DNA of 64,000 bases from Nonomuraea africana (GTDB lineage: Bacteria > Actinomycetota > Actinomycetes > Streptosporangiales > Streptosporangiaceae). Below are positions 37,790-46,768 of this stretch, in pieces. The notes beneath the pieces were generated by a model, which was given only the letters and a program-made list of their open reading frames with translations, was not told the DNA's origin and searched no databases. A program made the position numbers and the translations under genes. How positions within the stretch are numbered: position 1 is the stretch's first letter; every line of letters begins with the position of its first letter. Where the stretch lies: positions 620,001-684,000 of the forward strand of contig NZ_JADBEF010000001.1 of assembly GCF_014873535.1 (NCBI RefSeq). The letters run 5' to 3'.

Positions 37790-39010
37790 ATGAGAACTCA
37801 CATCGCGATCATCGGCGGCGGAATCGGCGGGCTCTGCCTGGCACACGGACTACGCAAGGCGGGCATGGAGGTCATGGTCTTCGAGCGCGACCGCACCCCG
37901 CAGGACCGCCTCCAGGGCTACCGGGTGCACATCGATCCCGACGGCGCGCGGGCCCTGCACGACTGCCTGCCCCCGCGGTCGTGGCAGACCTTCCTGGACA
38001 CCACAGGGCAGGGCGGCCAGGACTTCGGCTTCCTCACCGAACAGCTCGGACGGCTGCTCGTGCTGGAGACTCCCCGGGCCGCCGACCCCGCCGACGACCA
38101 CCACTCCGTCAGCCGCATCACACTCAGGGAGATCCTGCTGTCGGGGCTCGACGACGTGGTGCGCTTCAGCAAGACCTTCGAGCGCTACGAGCGCACCGGC
38201 ACGGGCACCAGGCTGTTCTTCGAGGACGGCACGACCGCGCTGGCCGACATCGTCGTCGCGGCGGACGGCGGCAACTCACGGGTGCGGCGGCAGTACCTCC
38301 CGCATGCCGAGCGGGTCGACACCGGCATCACCACCGTCGCGGGCAAGTTCCCGCTCACCCCGCGAACCAGGACGCTCATCGACGCCAGGCTGGTCGAGGG
38401 CCCGAACAACATCCTGCCGCCCAGGGGCATGGGCCTGTTCACCGCCCCGCACGACCTGGGCGACACCGGTGAGACGAGCTCGCTCATGGACAACACCAGT
38501 AGCTACATCCTGTGGGCCTTCGGCGCCAGCCGGAGGCGCTTTCCCGCCGGCCTGGCGGAGATGTCCGGCGAGCGGCTCCAGCGCACCGTCGCCCGCCTGA
38601 TCCACAGCTGGCACCCCGATCTGAAGAAGCTGGTCGAGCTCTCCCACCCCGACACGGTGTCGCTGCTGCCCATCCGCACCTCGATCCCGATCGAGCCGTG
38701 GGAGCCCACCACGATCACCCTGCTGGGCGACGCGATCCACAGCATGACGCCGATGCGCGGGATCGGCGCCAACACCGCCCTGCGCGACGCCCGCCTGCTG
38801 TGCCAGGCGCTGACCGCGGGCGGCGACGTCGTCGAGGCCATCGGGGGCTACGAGAGCCGGATGCGCGAGTACGGCTTCGCCGCCGTCCGCGACTCCCTCC
38901 AGGCCGCCGAGCAGTTCGTCGGCGAGAACGCGGTGGCCAGGCTCGGCTTCAAGACCTTCCTGCGCACCGCCCACCGGGTGCCCAGCCTCAGGGCGAAGGC
39001 GTTCGGGTGA
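37790..39010 (+). CDS. FAD-dependent aromatic monooxygenase (PHBH/TetX-like fold)
   Basis: 406 aa. The FAD Rossmann motif IAIIGGGIGGLCLAHGL lies at the N-terminus, DIVVAADGGNSRVR is the DG motif, and TLLGDAIHSMTPMRGIGANTALRDA is the second FAD motif. Class A flavin monooxygenases of this shape hydroxylate aromatic rings or inactivate drugs such as tetracyclines and rifamycins. The start is ATG 37790; upstream ATGs lie in the operators. Control by the divergent TetR protein points to an inducible detoxification or catabolic role. Confidence 0.9.
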   Translation: MRTHIAIIGGGIGGLCLAHGLRKAGMEVMVFERDRTPQDRLQGYRVHIDPDGARALHDCLPPRSWQTFLDTTGQGGQDFGFLTEQLGRLLVLETPRAADPADDHHSVSRITLREILLSGLDDVVRFSKTFERYERTGTGTRLFFEDGTTALADIVVAADGGNSRVRRQYLPHAERVDTGITTVAGKFPLTPRTRTLIDARLVEGPNNILPPRGMGLFTAPHDLGDTGETSSLMDNTSSYILWAFGASRRRFPAGLAEMSGERLQRTVARLIHSWHPDLKKLVELSHPDTVSLLPIRTSIPIEPWEPTTITLLGDAIHSMTPMRGIGANTALRDARLLCQALTAGGDVVEAIGGYESRMREYGFAAVRDSLQAAEQFVGENAVARLGFKTFLRTAHRVPSLRAKAFG

Positions 39011-39014
39011 CCCG

Positions 39015-39884
39015 TCAGCCCTCGCGCTCCATGGCCACCTGCCTGCGGACCTCGGGGACGACCTCCTCGGCGAACAGGCGCAGCTGCCGCTCCTGGTCGC
39101 CCTCGGCCCAGAACACGAAGGAGTCCATGCCGAACCCGACCACCAGGTCGGTCAGCTCAGCCGCCCACTCGGCGGCGGGCTTGCCGGGGCCGATGCTCCC
39201 GTTGATGTTGTACAGCCGGCGGATGTCGGAGGGCTTGCGCCCCGCTTCCAGCGCGGCCTCGTCGATCCTTGCGTGCAGCTCGGGCAGCCGCTCGGGCGGC
39301 GCCCACGGCGAGGACGGCAGCCAGCCGTCGGCGGCGCGGCCGGCCAGCGCGAGCCCCTTCGGGCCGCCCACGCCGAGCCAGATCCCGATGCGGTGCGCGG
39401 GCTCGGGGCCGGTCTGCGCGCCCCGCAGGTGGTAGTGCCCGCCCTCGAACCTGCTGTTGCGCTCGCCGCTCCACACCTTCCTGATCACCGTGATCGCCTC
39501 GGCGAGCGCGTCCAGAGCCGCACCCCGCGTACGGCGCGGCCCGCCGTACGCCTCGATGGCCTCCCAGAAGCCGCCAGCGCCCAGCCCGAGCTCCACCCGC
39601 CCGCCACTGAGCAGGTCGAGGCTGGCGGCGGACTTGGCGAGCACGGACGGCTGGCGCAGGGGCAGGTTGGCCACGTCGGGAAAGACGGTGACGCGCTCGG
39701 TCACGGCCGTGATCACGCTGAGCAACGTCCAGGTGTCGAGGTGGCGGCGCTGGTAGGGATGGTCCTGGACGCCGATCAGGTCGAGCCCGAGCCGGTCGGC
39801 GAGCTTCGCGTACTCGATGACGGGGTCACCGGCGTTCGGCACGAGGAAGTAGCCGAACTGCGGCGAACGTCCATAGTCGGTCAT
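39015..39884 (-). CDS. LLM-class F420-dependent oxidoreductase
   Basis: 289 aa luciferase-like TIM barrel (GVQDHPYQRRHLDTWTLL, LGLGAGGFWEAIEAYG, IWLGVGGPKGLALAGRAADGWLPS). The family in actinomycetes uses coenzyme F420. The start is ATG 39884; an in-frame ATG at 39938 is possible and neither has a strong RBS. Convergent with the FAD monooxygenase gene, with four bases between the stops. Substrate unknown. Confidence 0.9.
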   Translation of the reverse strand: MTDYGRSPQFGYFLVPNAGDPVIEYAKLADRLGLDLIGVQDHPYQRRHLDTWTLLSVITAVTERVTVFPDVANLPLRQPSVLAKSAASLDLLSGGRVELGLGAGGFWEAIEAYGGPRRTRGAALDALAEAITVIRKVWSGERNSRFEGGHYHLRGAQTGPEPAHRIGIWLGVGGPKGLALAGRAADGWLPSSPWAPPERLPELHARIDEAALEAGRKPSDIRRLYNINGSIGPGKPAAEWAAELTDLVVGFGMDSFVFWAEGDQERQLRLFAEEVVPEVRRQVAMEREG

Positions 39885-39971
39885 GTCCGGCGTAACCGCG
39901 AGGCGGCCGTCCGGATTCCTGAGTATGGCCCTACTCATGCGACCGCGCGGGCAGCGGAGCACCGTGGGCGC

Positions 39972-41756
39972 ATGACGCCTATCGCGCGCATCGTGGACGA
40001 CGTGGACCAGCTCGCCGCCAGGGCCGAGCGCCTGGTGGCCAGGGGACAGGTGCCCGTCTCGACCATCGAGAGGCTCGTGAACGAGGGCGTCGCCCGCGGC
40101 GCGCCGCTCTACGAGCGCATCATCGGCGCCGCCGCCGACTTCCAGGCCGCCAACTTCCTGTGCAGGGGAGCGCGGGCGATCACCTCCGTCGCCCGCATCT
40201 CCATCAGCTCGCCGGGAAGGGAACTGCCGCAGGGCACCGGGTTCATGGTGTCGCCCAGGCTGCTGCTGACCAACAACCACGTGCTGCCCACGCCGTCGGC
40301 GGCGCTCGACGTGGTCGTGGAGTTCGGCGCTGAGGCGGGGATCGACAACCAGCCCCAGACGCCGACCAGATTCAGGCTCGACCCTTCGGCCTGCTTCCTC
40401 ACCGACGAGCACCTGGACTACACGCTCGTACTGGTCAAGGCGGCCCCGGACGGGCGCGAGGCGGGCACGGTCTTCGGCTGGAACCCGCTCATCGCCCAGC
40501 AGGGCAAGATCGTCGCAGGCGAGCCCGTCAACGTCGTCGGCCACCCGTACGGCAGGCCGAAGGAGATCTCCATCAGGGACAACGAGCTGCGGGAGCAGAC
40601 CGAACAGTGCCTGCGCTACACCACGGACACCGAGCCGGGCAGTTCGGGTTCGCCGGTGTTCAACGACCAGTGGGAGGTCGTCGCGCTGCACCACAAGGCC
40701 GTGGACGACCCGCCCGGCTCGCAGAACTGGGTCTCGAACGAGGGCGTGCGGGTGAGCGTCATCCTGGCCCACCTGGCCGCGCGCGAGCTGCCCGCGGCGA
40801 CCAGGGCCCTGCTGGCAGAGCTGGGCCCGGGCGCGGGACTCGGCTCGGTCCCCGTGCTCGTGGCGACCGCCCCCACCCTGCCGCCTCCCGGCCTCACCGC
40901 CAGGCCCACCTCGTTCGGCGGCGCGCGGCACCTGCTGTTCCTGCACGGCAGGGGGCAGGAACGCCGCGATCCCCTGGAGTTGCGCAGGCAGTGGACCGCG
41001 GGGCTGAACAAGGGACTCACGCTCGCCGAGCTGCCCACCTTCGACCCCGCCGACGTGTGGCTTCCCTACTACGGCGACCGGCTCGTCGAGCCCGCGACCG
41101 AGGCGCCCGCCGCGCCGACCGCCCGGCTGCTGTACGAGCAGCTGATCGGGGAGGCGGCGATGATGGCGGGGATGCCGTCCGACGCCCGGCGCGAGGGCCT
41201 GCTGACCGGGCTGCACGGAGCGCTGTCCTGGCTGGCCTCCGCCACCAACCTCGACCGGCTGCTCATCTCCGCCGTCTTCCGCGACGTCGCCACCTACCTC
41301 GACGACCCGGCCGTACGGCAGGGCGTGCTGGACGCCGTCCTGCGCACGGTGCCGCGCTCCGGCCGGCTCGTGGTGGTCGCTCACAGCCTGGGCAGCGTGG
41401 TGGCGATGGACCTCATGGACTCGCTGCCCGCCGGCGTGGAGGTGCCCCTGCTCGTGACGGTGGGCAGCCCGCTCGGGCTCGACTCCGTCCACCGCAACCT
41501 GCTCTCGGGCGGGCCCTCCAGGCCGGGCAGGGTCGCCGACTGGCTCAACGTGTGGTGCCCCGCCGATCCCGTCTGCATCGGCTGCCCGCTGGACGACGAC
41601 TGGAAGGGCCAGGTGGCGGAGCGCGCGGTGGAGAACCCGCTGCAGCGCGCGCACGACGTGGCGGAGTACCTCTCTCACCCCGCCGTCGCGCGCGCCATCT
41701 CCTCGGTGCTCACGCCTGCGTCAGCAGGGCTGGATGGCGCGGGTCGTCGGCCTTGA
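39972..41756 (+). CDS. Trypsin-like serine protease fused to an alpha/beta hydrolase
   Basis: 594 aa, no signal peptide. Residues 1-65 are helical. Residues 70-290 are an S1/V8-like protease with a plausible triad His103 (LLTNNHVL), Asp149 (HLDYTLVLV) and Ser225 (PGSSGSPVF). Residues 315-590 form a lipase-like alpha/beta hydrolase with an oxyanion loop LLFLHGRGQE and nucleophile Ser472 in VVAHSLGSVVAMDL. WCPADPVC and a late histidine could complete its triad. A cytosolic protein with two serine-hydrolase sites recalls effector proteins of bacterial conflict systems, but no sensor or partner domain is recognised. Its last 47 bases overlap the convergent kinase-like gene. Confidence 0.88.
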   Translation: MTPIARIVDDVDQLAARAERLVARGQVPVSTIERLVNEGVARGAPLYERIIGAAADFQAANFLCRGARAITSVARISISSPGRELPQGTGFMVSPRLLLTNNHVLPTPSAALDVVVEFGAEAGIDNQPQTPTRFRLDPSACFLTDEHLDYTLVLVKAAPDGREAGTVFGWNPLIAQQGKIVAGEPVNVVGHPYGRPKEISIRDNELREQTEQCLRYTTDTEPGSSGSPVFNDQWEVVALHHKAVDDPPGSQNWVSNEGVRVSVILAHLAARELPAATRALLAELGPGAGLGSVPVLVATAPTLPPPGLTARPTSFGGARHLLFLHGRGQERRDPLELRRQWTAGLNKGLTLAELPTFDPADVWLPYYGDRLVEPATEAPAAPTARLLYEQLIGEAAMMAGMPSDARREGLLTGLHGALSWLASATNLDRLLISAVFRDVATYLDDPAVRQGVLDAVLRTVPRSGRLVVVAHSLGSVVAMDLMDSLPAGVEVPLLVTVGSPLGLDSVHRNLLSGGPSRPGRVADWLNVWCPADPVCIGCPLDDDWKGQVAERAVENPLQRAHDVAEYLSHPAVARAISSVLTPASAGLDGAGRRP

Positions 41757-42360
41757 CCACCACGTCGGCCGAGGTCATGGGGGCCACCTCGCGTTCGTAG
41801 CGTTCGTAGGCGGGCAGCCGCCAGCGGTGGTCCGGGTCGGCGCGCCGGCCCAGAGCCGCCCGCGACAGCCACAGGTGGACGGTCAGCTCCGCGGGCAGCC
41901 CCCGCCCGAGCAGCAGCGTGCCGTCGAGGAGCAGCACGCCCCCCGTCGGGAGGTTCTCGTACGGCGCGCGCGTCGCCCTGTCCTTCTCGCTGTCCCACAG
42001 CGCGGGCAGGATCCTGCCGGTGCCACCCGGCTCGAGCGGGCCGAGCACCTCGCGACGCAGCGCGCCCTCGTCCAGCCAGTCGTCGTAGAAGGCGTCGGGG
42101 TCGGTCCTGCCGTACTCGAGGCGCAGCGACGCGGGACGGAGGAAGTCGCCCGCGGAGACCCGCCGCACCGCCCTGCCGCGCGCCCGCAAGGGCGCCACCA
42201 GCGCGTCGGCCAGGAACGCGGGCCCGGCGGCGGGCGCGCCGTCGACCAGCACCCGCACCCACGTCTCACGCGGCCACGCGGCGACACGCTCGGTCAGCTC
42301 CTCGACGAGGAGCGCGGGCGAGATGGGCCTCGCCTTCGTCACGGCCACGTGTTTGATCAT
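41710..42360 (-). CDS. Uridine-kinase-like protein with degenerate P-loop
   Basis: 216 aa, resembling actinomycete uridine kinases (RPASLRLEYGRTDPDAFYDDWLDEGALRREVL, LLLDGTLLLGRGLP). The Walker A region reads VDGAPAAGPAFLADAL, so the lysine and Thr/Ser of GxxxxGK(S/T) are absent. It may bind a nucleotide differently or have lost catalysis; similar degenerate versions occur in other actinomycetes to my memory. ATG 42360. Confidence 0.75.
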   Translation of the reverse strand: MIKHVAVTKARPISPALLVEELTERVAAWPRETWVRVLVDGAPAAGPAFLADALVAPLRARGRAVRRVSAGDFLRPASLRLEYGRTDPDAFYDDWLDEGALRREVLGPLEPGGTGRILPALWDSEKDRATRAPYENLPTGGVLLLDGTLLLGRGLPAELTVHLWLSRAALGRRADPDHRWRLPAYERYEREVAPMTSADVVVKADDPRHPALLTQA

Positions 42361-42396
42361 AGTCAGCCGGCGAGCCGGGAAAGAAATCCCGGAGAA

Positions 42397-42440
42397 CGCG
42401 AAAGGCCAGGTCCGCCGTATGGCTGACCTGGCCTTTCGCG
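42397..42440 (-). terminator. Hairpin after tRNA-Gly
   Basis: Perfect 16-base arms (left arm cgcgaaaggccaggtc) around a 12-base loop, just past the 3' end of the minus-strand tRNA. It could also serve in the other direction. Confidence 0.75.
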
Positions 42441-42446
42441 CTTCTG

Positions 42447-42517
42447 AGCGGACGACGGGAATCGAACCCGCGTAGCTAGTTTGGAAGACTAGGGCTCTAC
42501 CATTGAGCTACGTCCGC
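42447..42517 (-). tRNA. tRNA-Gly (anticodon TCC)
   Basis: Minus-strand cloverleaf: acceptor GCGGACG/CGTCCGC, D-arm GCTCAATGGTAGAGC, anticodon stem CTAGT/ACTAG with loop CTTCCAA (anticodon TCC), T-arm with TTCGATT, discriminator T. CCA is not encoded. Confidence 0.96.
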
Positions 42518-42606
42518 GCGAGCCGGTCGAAGTCTGGTCTAGACTTCATCCGGTCGTCAGGGCGTAAGCGTACCGGAGTCACGGGGCGCATGCGTAACCG
42601 ACGTCG

Positions 42607-42680
42607 CGGGGCGTGGCGCAGCTTGGTAGCGCGCCTGCTTTGGGAGCAGGAAGTCGCAGGTTCAAATCCTGTCGCCCCGA
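42607..42680 (+). tRNA. tRNA-Pro (anticodon TGG)
   Basis: Plus-strand cloverleaf: acceptor CGGGGCG/CGCCCCG, D-arm GCGCAGCTTGGTAGCGC, anticodon stem CCTGC/GCAGG with loop TTTGGGA (anticodon TGG), T-loop TTCAAAT, discriminator A. CCA is not encoded. Confidence 0.96.
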
Positions 42681-42697
42681 CTTCAGTACCTGCGCGA

Positions 42698-42728
42698 AAG
42701 GCCACTCCACGAGATCGGGAGTGGCCTT
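42698..42728 (+). terminator. Hairpin after tRNA-Pro
   Basis: Eleven-base arms aaggccactcc and ggagtggcctt around a nine-base loop, 18 bases beyond the tRNA. Confidence 0.75.
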
Positions 42729-42787
42729 CTGCGTGTCTGATCGGGTGTTCTGTTCGCCCTGCATCGGGGGCGGAGGACGGTATTGCG

Positions 42788-43255
42788 TCAGTCGCCGGTG
42801 TGGAACAGCGCCCAGACCGCTTTGCCGCCGCCGTCGAGGCAGTCCCAGCCCCAGCACTCGCTGTAGGTCTCGACGATGTACAGCCCGCGCCCGTTCTCCG
42901 AGACGAAGTCGGGCTCCTTGGGGGTGGGCACCTCGTCGCTCGGGTCGGCCACGGCCAGCAGCACATGGGGCGCGACCCGCATCAGCAGGAGCGTGATCTC
43001 GCGGTGCCCTCTGGCGTACCTGACCGCGTTGGTCACGAGCTCCGAGACCACCAGCGCCGCGTCGTCACTGAGCTCGGAAAGGCCCCAGTCGTGCAGAGTC
43101 GAGCGCGTGACGTCTCTGGCCGTGCGCACCGAATCGGCCTGAAAAGGCAGGGGAGTCGCGGTGGTGTCCGGTTCTTCTGCGCGGAGGAGGCGGTCGAAGC
43201 CCACCTCGCGAGTGATCTTCAGGCAGGAGGCAGTGCCCTGGGGGTCCTCCACCAT
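42788..43255 (-). CDS. HATPase_c_2 anti-sigma/regulatory ATP-binding protein
   Basis: 155 aa from ATG 43255, chosen because GCGGAGG lies ten bases upstream; two further upstream ATGs lack a site. GHKL motifs: the N-box ALVVSELVTNAVRYA, then VAVADPSDEVP and ENGRGLYIVETY. Proteins of this type phosphorylate anti-sigma antagonists or pair with XRE-DUF5753 regulators in Streptomyces (WhiJ-like modules). The divergent gene is such a regulator, which supports a paired role. Confidence 0.88.
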   Translation of the reverse strand: MVEDPQGTASCLKITREVGFDRLLRAEEPDTTATPLPFQADSVRTARDVTRSTLHDWGLSELSDDAALVVSELVTNAVRYARGHREITLLLMRVAPHVLLAVADPSDEVPTPKEPDFVSENGRGLYIVETYSECWGWDCLDGGGKAVWALFHTGD

Positions 43256-43483
43256 CCCGCCAATACCTCCGCAACTCATGAATCGGTGCATATTTCGGCG
43301 TTTGTCCCCAATATGCACTAAGCCATCATGGGTCACGACAAGCGACGCTGCAAGACCCAAATGCACGTGCAGTTGCAATGTGCAGCGGCATGCTCGGTTA
43401 CTGGCAAAGCGGACACACGGCTGAGACCTTGTCACAGAGCCTGGAACTAGTGACACTGTGTGCGGACCGAAGAGGGAGGCATT

Positions 43484-44350
43484 GTGACGCAGAACCCGCC
43501 GGGGTCGGGGCCAACGGCTCTGCGCATCCTCCTGGGCTCCCAACTTCGCCGCCTGAGAGAGTCGCGAGGCGTCACGCGCGAGGAGGCGGGTCACCTCATC
43601 AGGGGCTCCGAGTCGAAGATCAGCCGCATGGAGCTCGGCAGGGTCGGCTTCAAGGAGCGCGACGTCGCCGACCTGCTCACCCTGTACGGCGTGTCCGACG
43701 ACAAGGCTCGCAGAGCGGTGCTCGACCTGGTCGCCACCGCCAACGAGCCCGGCTGGTGGCACCGCTTCAACGACCTGCTGCCCTCCTGGTTCCAGGCCTA
43801 CGTCGGCCTCGAGGAGGCCGCCACCCGCATCAGGACCTACGAGGTCCAGTTCGTCCCCGGCCTGCTGCAGACCAAGGAGTACGCCAAGGCGGTCATCACG
43901 GCGGGATCGGCGGGAGTCAGCCCCGACGAGATCGCCCGCAGGGTGGACCTGCGCCTGGAACGCCAGCGGGTGCTCGACCGTCCCGCTGGACCGGTCCTTT
44001 GGGCGGTGATCGACGAGGCCGCGCTGCGCCGCCCCATCGGCGGGGCCGAGGTGATGAAGGCCCAGCTGGAGCACCTGATCGACCTCATGCGCCAGTCCAA
44101 CATCACGATCCAGGTCATGCCCTTCGACTTCGGCGGGCACAGCGCCGAGGGTGGCGCGTTCAGCATCCTGCGCTTCCCCGACCAGGACCTGCCCGACGTC
44201 GTCTACGTCGAGCAATTGGCCAGCGCCCTCTACCTCGACAAGCGCGAGGACGTGGACCGCTACACCGAGGTCATGGAGCGCCTTTGCGCGGTCAGCACCA
44301 CCCCTGACGAGACGGTCAGCCTGCTCAGCAAGATCAGGGACGAGATCTGA
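43484..44350 (+). CDS. XRE-family regulator with DUF5753 (WhiJ-like)
   Basis: 288 aa from GTG 43484, five bases past GGGAGG; the GTG 24 bases earlier is less likely. An N-terminal Xre helix-turn-helix (RGVTREEAGHLIRGSESKIS) is followed by a DUF5753 ligand/partner domain (IRTYEVQFVPGLLQTKEYA, NITIQVMPFDFGGHS). Actinomycetes carry many such genes with a small DUF397 protein and a HATPase; here only the HATPase partner is present. Likely a developmental or stress regulator. Confidence 0.9.
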   Translation: MTQNPPGSGPTALRILLGSQLRRLRESRGVTREEAGHLIRGSESKISRMELGRVGFKERDVADLLTLYGVSDDKARRAVLDLVATANEPGWWHRFNDLLPSWFQAYVGLEEAATRIRTYEVQFVPGLLQTKEYAKAVITAGSAGVSPDEIARRVDLRLERQRVLDRPAGPVLWAVIDEAALRRPIGGAEVMKAQLEHLIDLMRQSNITIQVMPFDFGGHSAEGGAFSILRFPDQDLPDVVYVEQLASALYLDKREDVDRYTEVMERLCAVSTTPDETVSLLSKIRDEI

Positions 44351-44518
44351 ACCTCTCTTCGTCGTGCTTGGGTGCACATCTGCCCTAGACTGGCGTGCGG
44401 CGTTGGACATTCGCCGGTGCGAGCATGCCCAACACCGATCATGTGGGCGCGGCGCGTGAGCCGCAGAGATTTTGGACGCGCCCGCGAACACTCAAAGCTT
44501 GATCAAGGAGACCACCCC

Positions 44519-45880
44519 GTGAAGACCGCTGTCGAGGAGCTCAGCCCGACCCGGGTGAAGCTCACCGTCGAAGTGCCGTTCGACGAGCTTGGCCCGAGCA
44601 TGCAGGCGGCGTACAAGAAGGTCGCGTCGCAGGTGCGCGTCCCCGGCTTCCGCCCCGGCAAGGTCCCGGCCCGCATCATCGAGCAGCGCTTCGGCCGCGC
44701 GGTGGTGCTGGAGGAGACCCTCAACGACGCGGTGCCGAAGCTGTACAGCCAGGCCGTCGACGAGGTCGACGTCTTCCCTGTCAGCCAGCCCGACATCGAG
44801 GTCACGAAGATCGAGGACGGTGAGCAGATCGAGTTCACCGCCGAGGTCGACATCAGGCCCAACTTCGAGGTGCCCGACTTCTCGGGCATCGAGGTGACCG
44901 TCCCGACCGCCGAGGTCACCGACGACGACATCAACGCCCAGCTCGACGCGCTGCGCCAGCGCTTCGCCACGCTGACCGGTGTCGAGCGCCCCGCCACCAC
45001 CGGCGACTTCGTCGTCATGGACCTGCGCGCCGAGATCGACGGCGTCAACCTCGAGGAGCAGCAGGCCAACGAGGTGTCCTACGAGGTCGGCGCAGGCTCT
45101 GTGCTCCAGGGCCTCGACGCCGCTCTCGAGGGCATGTCCGCGGGCGAGGAGAAGACCTTCCGCACCGAGCTCGTCGGTGGTGAGAACGCCGGCGAGGAGG
45201 CCGACGTCATCATCACCGTCAAGTCGGTCAAGGAGAAGGTCCTGCCCGAGCTCGACGACGAGTTCGCCCAGCTGGCGAGCGAGTTCGACACGCTCGAGGA
45301 GCTCAAGGACAGCATCCGCGAGCAGGCCCGCCGCAACAAGCTGGTCGACCAGGTCGTGCAGTCCCGTGAGAAGGCCCTCGACACACTCCTGGAGCAGATC
45401 GAGATCCCGATCCCGGAGAGCGCGCTCAAGGCCGAGCTCGACGCCCGGAAGCACAACCTCGACCACCAGGTGGCCGAGAGCGGCCTGAGCCGCGACGCCT
45501 TCTTCCGCCTCTACCAGACGACCGAGGAGGAGCGGCTCGCCGAGTTCGAGGCCAGCTCCGTCAAGGCCATCAAGAGCGGCTTCGTCCTCGACAAGATCGT
45601 CAAGGCCGAAGAGCTGGGCGTCAACGAGCAGGAGCTGACCAACTTCGTGGTCCGCCGCGCCATGCAGATGGGCGTCGCGCCCAACACGCTGGCCCAGCAC
45701 CTGGCCGACAACGACCAGCTCACGCTGGCCATGGTCGAGATCGTCCGCGACAAGGCCAAGACCGTCGTCGGCGACGCCGCCAAGGTCGTCGACGAGGCCG
45801 GCAACGAGGTCGACCTCAAGGCCATCTACACCGAGATCAACAGTGCGGAGGGTGGCGAAGAGGCCGCCACCGAGGAGTAG
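44519..45880 (+). CDS. tig: Trigger factor, ribosome-associated chaperone/prolyl isomerase
   Basis: 453 aa from GTG 44519 with AAGGAG eight bases upstream. The ribosome-binding domain has the signature GFRPGKVPARIIEQRFG (residues about 43-59), then the PPIase domain (residues about 155-240, starting near GDFVVMDL) and the helical C-terminal chaperone domain with an acidic tail (EGGEEAATEE). It binds nascent chains at the ribosome. First gene of the tig-clpP1-clpP2-clpX group, separated from clpP1 by a terminator. Confidence 0.97.
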   Translation: MKTAVEELSPTRVKLTVEVPFDELGPSMQAAYKKVASQVRVPGFRPGKVPARIIEQRFGRAVVLEETLNDAVPKLYSQAVDEVDVFPVSQPDIEVTKIEDGEQIEFTAEVDIRPNFEVPDFSGIEVTVPTAEVTDDDINAQLDALRQRFATLTGVERPATTGDFVVMDLRAEIDGVNLEEQQANEVSYEVGAGSVLQGLDAALEGMSAGEEKTFRTELVGGENAGEEADVIITVKSVKEKVLPELDDEFAQLASEFDTLEELKDSIREQARRNKLVDQVVQSREKALDTLLEQIEIPIPESALKAELDARKHNLDHQVAESGLSRDAFFRLYQTTEEERLAEFEASSVKAIKSGFVLDKIVKAEELGVNEQELTNFVVRRAMQMGVAPNTLAQHLADNDQLTLAMVEIVRDKAKTVVGDAAKVVDEAGNEVDLKAIYTEINSAEGGEEAATEE

Positions 45881-45897
45881 GTCCCAGCTATGCGCCG

Positions 45898-45931
45898 CGA
45901 ACCCCCGTCCTGCGCGCAGGACGGGGGTTCG
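45898..45931 (+). terminator. tig terminator
   Basis: Perfect 34-base palindrome (left half cgaacccccgtcctgcg) 18 bases past the tig stop. Confidence 0.85.
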
Positions 45932-46021
45932 TCGTCTCCGGCCGCGAGCGGGCTCGACACGGGCGCGGGCGGGGCTTGACGGAGCCCGTGCGCGCCGCCG
46001 GCGGCTGTTGACCGCCACCTG

Positions 46022-46035
46022 CGCCGACAGCGAAC
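46022..46035 (-). promoter_or_regulatory. Candidate ClgR box upstream of clpP1
   Basis: cgccgacagcgaac reads on the other strand as GTTCGC-N5-GCG, the ClgR activator motif reported for Streptomyces clpP1 and lon as I recall it. It lies about 90 bases before the clpP1 start, an appropriate place for an activator. Confidence 0.55.
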
Positions 46036-46123
46036 AGCCCGGGGACCGGGCATGACCTGTGGGCCGTGCGCGTTAAGGTCACAAGCAAAGCCCATCGATT
46101 ACGACGCATCGGAAGGTGACGCT

Positions 46124-46756
46124 GTGACCAGCCCGCCGACCTTCTATCAGCCCGAGTCGCGAGGCCGTGAGAACGGCTCAGCCTTCCGGCTTGAGGACCA
46201 GCTTTACCAGCGTCTGCTGCGCGAGCGCATCATCGTGCTCGGCACGGACGTCAATGACGAGATCGCGAACCGCATCTGCGCCGAATTGCTGCTGCTGGCC
46301 GCCGACGATTCCGAACGTGACATCTACCTGTACATCAACTCGCCCGGCGGGTCCGTGACCGCGGGCATGGCGATTTACGACATGATGGAATACGTGCCGA
46401 ACAACGTGGCCACGGTCGCGATGGGTCTGGCGGCGTCCATGGGGCAGTTCCTGCTCTGCGCCGGCGCGCCGGGCAAGCGCTACGCGCTGCCCCACGCGCG
46501 TATCATGATGCACCAGCCCTCGGGTGGCATTGGCGGCACCGCCGCCGACATCGCCATCCAGGCGGAGCAGATGCTCTACGTGAAGAAGACGCTCGCCGAG
46601 CGGATCGCCTTCCACACCGGTCAGCAGCTCGAGCAGATCGAGGCCGACTCAGACCGCGACCGCTGGTTCACCGCCGATGAGGCCAAGGACTACGGCTTCA
46701 TCGACCATGTCGTGCGCAGTGCGCGCCAGGTGTCCTCTCAGGGCGCCGTTTCCTAA
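46124..46756 (+). CDS. clpP1: ATP-dependent Clp protease proteolytic subunit 1
   Basis: 210 aa from GTG 46124, after GGAAGG. Catalytic Ser105 (GLAASMGQF) and His130 (IMMHQPSGG) are present, with the N-terminal propeptide-like stretch typical of actinobacteria. It forms a mixed ring complex with ClpP2 that is fed by ClpX or ClpC1. Twelve bases before clpP2, so co-translated. Confidence 0.96.
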   Translation: MTSPPTFYQPESRGRENGSAFRLEDQLYQRLLRERIIVLGTDVNDEIANRICAELLLLAADDSERDIYLYINSPGGSVTAGMAIYDMMEYVPNNVATVAMGLAASMGQFLLCAGAPGKRYALPHARIMMHQPSGGIGGTAADIAIQAEQMLYVKKTLAERIAFHTGQQLEQIEADSDRDRWFTADEAKDYGFIDHVVRSARQVSSQGAVS

Positions 46757-46768
46757 GGGGGAGCTGAA

